Of a stretch of DNA of 6,691 nt, positions 6,119 to 6,691 are shown piece after piece. The stretch is from NCBI GenBank assembly GCA_903854365.1, contig CAINWE010000498.1, positions 1 through 6,691 of the forward strand. Direction: 5' to 3'. How positions within the stretch are numbered: the first letter of the stretch is position 1; every line of letters starts with the position of its first letter. The position numbers were made by a program, and so were the translations under genes. The notes beneath the pieces were generated by a model, which saw only the letters and a list, made by a program, of their open reading frames with translations, did not search any database and was not told where the DNA came from. The DNA is from Oligoflexia bacterium (GTDB lineage: Bacteria; Bdellovibrionota; UBA1018).

Positions 6119-6691
6119 CTAAAAAAGGGTTCCGCGCACCCACATTCCCAGTGAGGTGGCTTCCAAGAGGCTCGCCTGCTTGCCAGTGTTTGCATCGATT
6201 CGTTGAGCATTGATCGGATAGGTTGCAATGAAAGGAAAAAGCGTTAAGGCGCTAGATACCTTGAGGGTGGCGCCTAAAAATACACTCATCGGCGCTAAGC
6301 GCCACGCGGGGTTGCTGCCGTTGGAGGCGAGATCCGCCATGAATGGGTTCCAGCTCGACAAAACGTGTTTTCGGTAGTCAATTTTAGCTCCGAGAGAGAT
6401 CCCCACGAGATCTGAGATCTGATAGTTCACGGTAGGCTGGAGGGCAATAATCACTTCTGGTTTGTTCTCAGGTGAATAGCCGCCCTTCATAAATGTGGGT
6501 TCTGCTGCACCGCGGTTTTTATAGAAGAAGATCCGGGGAGCTAAAACGCTAAAAACGGACCATCGACTGCCTTTAGGTTCCCAAGTGAAGTTGGCGAAAA
6601 GCCCTGGATTGAGTAGTACCGTTCTTTGTTGGACTTCGAAGCCACTGAAGGGTTGTGGAAAAAAATAAGGAAAGTCGGTATTCACCGCACC
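6119..6691 (-). CDS. Probable outer-membrane beta-barrel protein, C-terminal part
   Basis: The frame is open to the window edge, so the N-terminus and any signal peptide are missing; 190 residues are visible. I do not recognise the family. The sequence alternates hydrophobic and polar residues in short strand-like runs, for example RWSVFSVLAPRIFFY, EVIIALQPTVNYQI, LVGISLGAKIDYR and PMSVFLGATLKV. Loops between them are rich in Gly, Asn, Ser and Pro. The protein ends LGMWVRGTLF, an alternating last strand closing in phenylalanine, the usual recognition signal for the BAM barrel-assembly machinery. There are no cysteines in the visible part. Together these support an outer-membrane barrel (porin or transporter-like), without showing what passes or binds. 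The GTG at 6685-6683 lies in frame but is probably internal, since no signal peptide follows. The stop is 60 nt before tatA; no terminator is evident between them. Confidence 0.65.
   Translation of the reverse strand, partial: GAVNTDFPYFFPQPFSGFEVQQRTVLLNPGLFANFTWEPKGSRWSVFSVLAPRIFFYKNRGAAEPTFMKGGYSPENKPEVIIALQPTVNYQISDLVGISLGAKIDYRKHVLSSWNPFMADLASNGSNPAWRLAPMSVFLGATLKVSSALTLFPFIATYPINAQRIDANTGKQASLLEATSLGMWVRGTLF

Noticed and set aside
5849..6154. Plus-strand open frame opposite tatA and its promoter
   Set aside because: tatA on the other strand is unmistakable, and this translation shows no family features despite some hydrophobic stretches.
6683..6685. GTG as the start codon of the beta-barrel gene
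   Set aside because: The frame stays open to the window edge and no signal peptide follows the GTG, so it is most likely an internal valine codon.

Overview
The window reads as chromosomal DNA of a Gram-negative bacterium. Two features point that way: a partial protein with outer-membrane beta-barrel character that ends in phenylalanine, and a TatA translocase subunit. Lipid, purine and translation housekeeping genes are packed tightly on the plus strand. The style would fit Bdellovibrionota/Oligoflexia or a related delta-proteobacterial lineage, but this is an impression from protein character. There is no 16S or other decisive marker here.

Left half (1-4519, plus strand): the 3' part of valS (valyl-tRNA synthetase, from the KMSKS loop to the C-terminal coiled coil) is followed after 9 nt by a PlsB-like glycerol-3-phosphate acyltransferase. 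That gene's 3' end overlaps the start of gpsA (glycerol-3-phosphate dehydrogenase). GpsA makes sn-glycerol-3-phosphate and the acyltransferase would consume it, so the pair forms the entry to phospholipid synthesis. After a 78-nt AT-rich gap comes hpt, a hypoxanthine phosphoribosyltransferase of purine salvage.

Right half (4548-6691, minus strand, convergent with hpt): reading in the direction of transcription, there is the C-terminal part of a probable outer-membrane beta-barrel protein, then tatA, then a 383-residue protein of unknown function. This last protein has a Sec-type signal peptide, a central Gly/Cys-rich hydrophobic segment and a textbook RING-H2 zinc finger at its extreme C-terminus. 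A 7-bp hairpin lies between the convergent stop codons of hpt and the RING gene.

The two observations most worth following are: (1) the exported or membrane-inserted RING-H2 protein, which keeps every zinc ligand and the residues that eukaryotic RING ligases use to bind E2 enzymes, and (2) a near-perfect sigma70 promoter (TTGACA, 17 nt, TATAAA) placed so that tatA transcription should start at or next to its ATG, which implies a leaderless mRNA. No RNA genes, CRISPR arrays, insertion sequences or phage genes were found, and no stretch over 300 nt lacks a gene.
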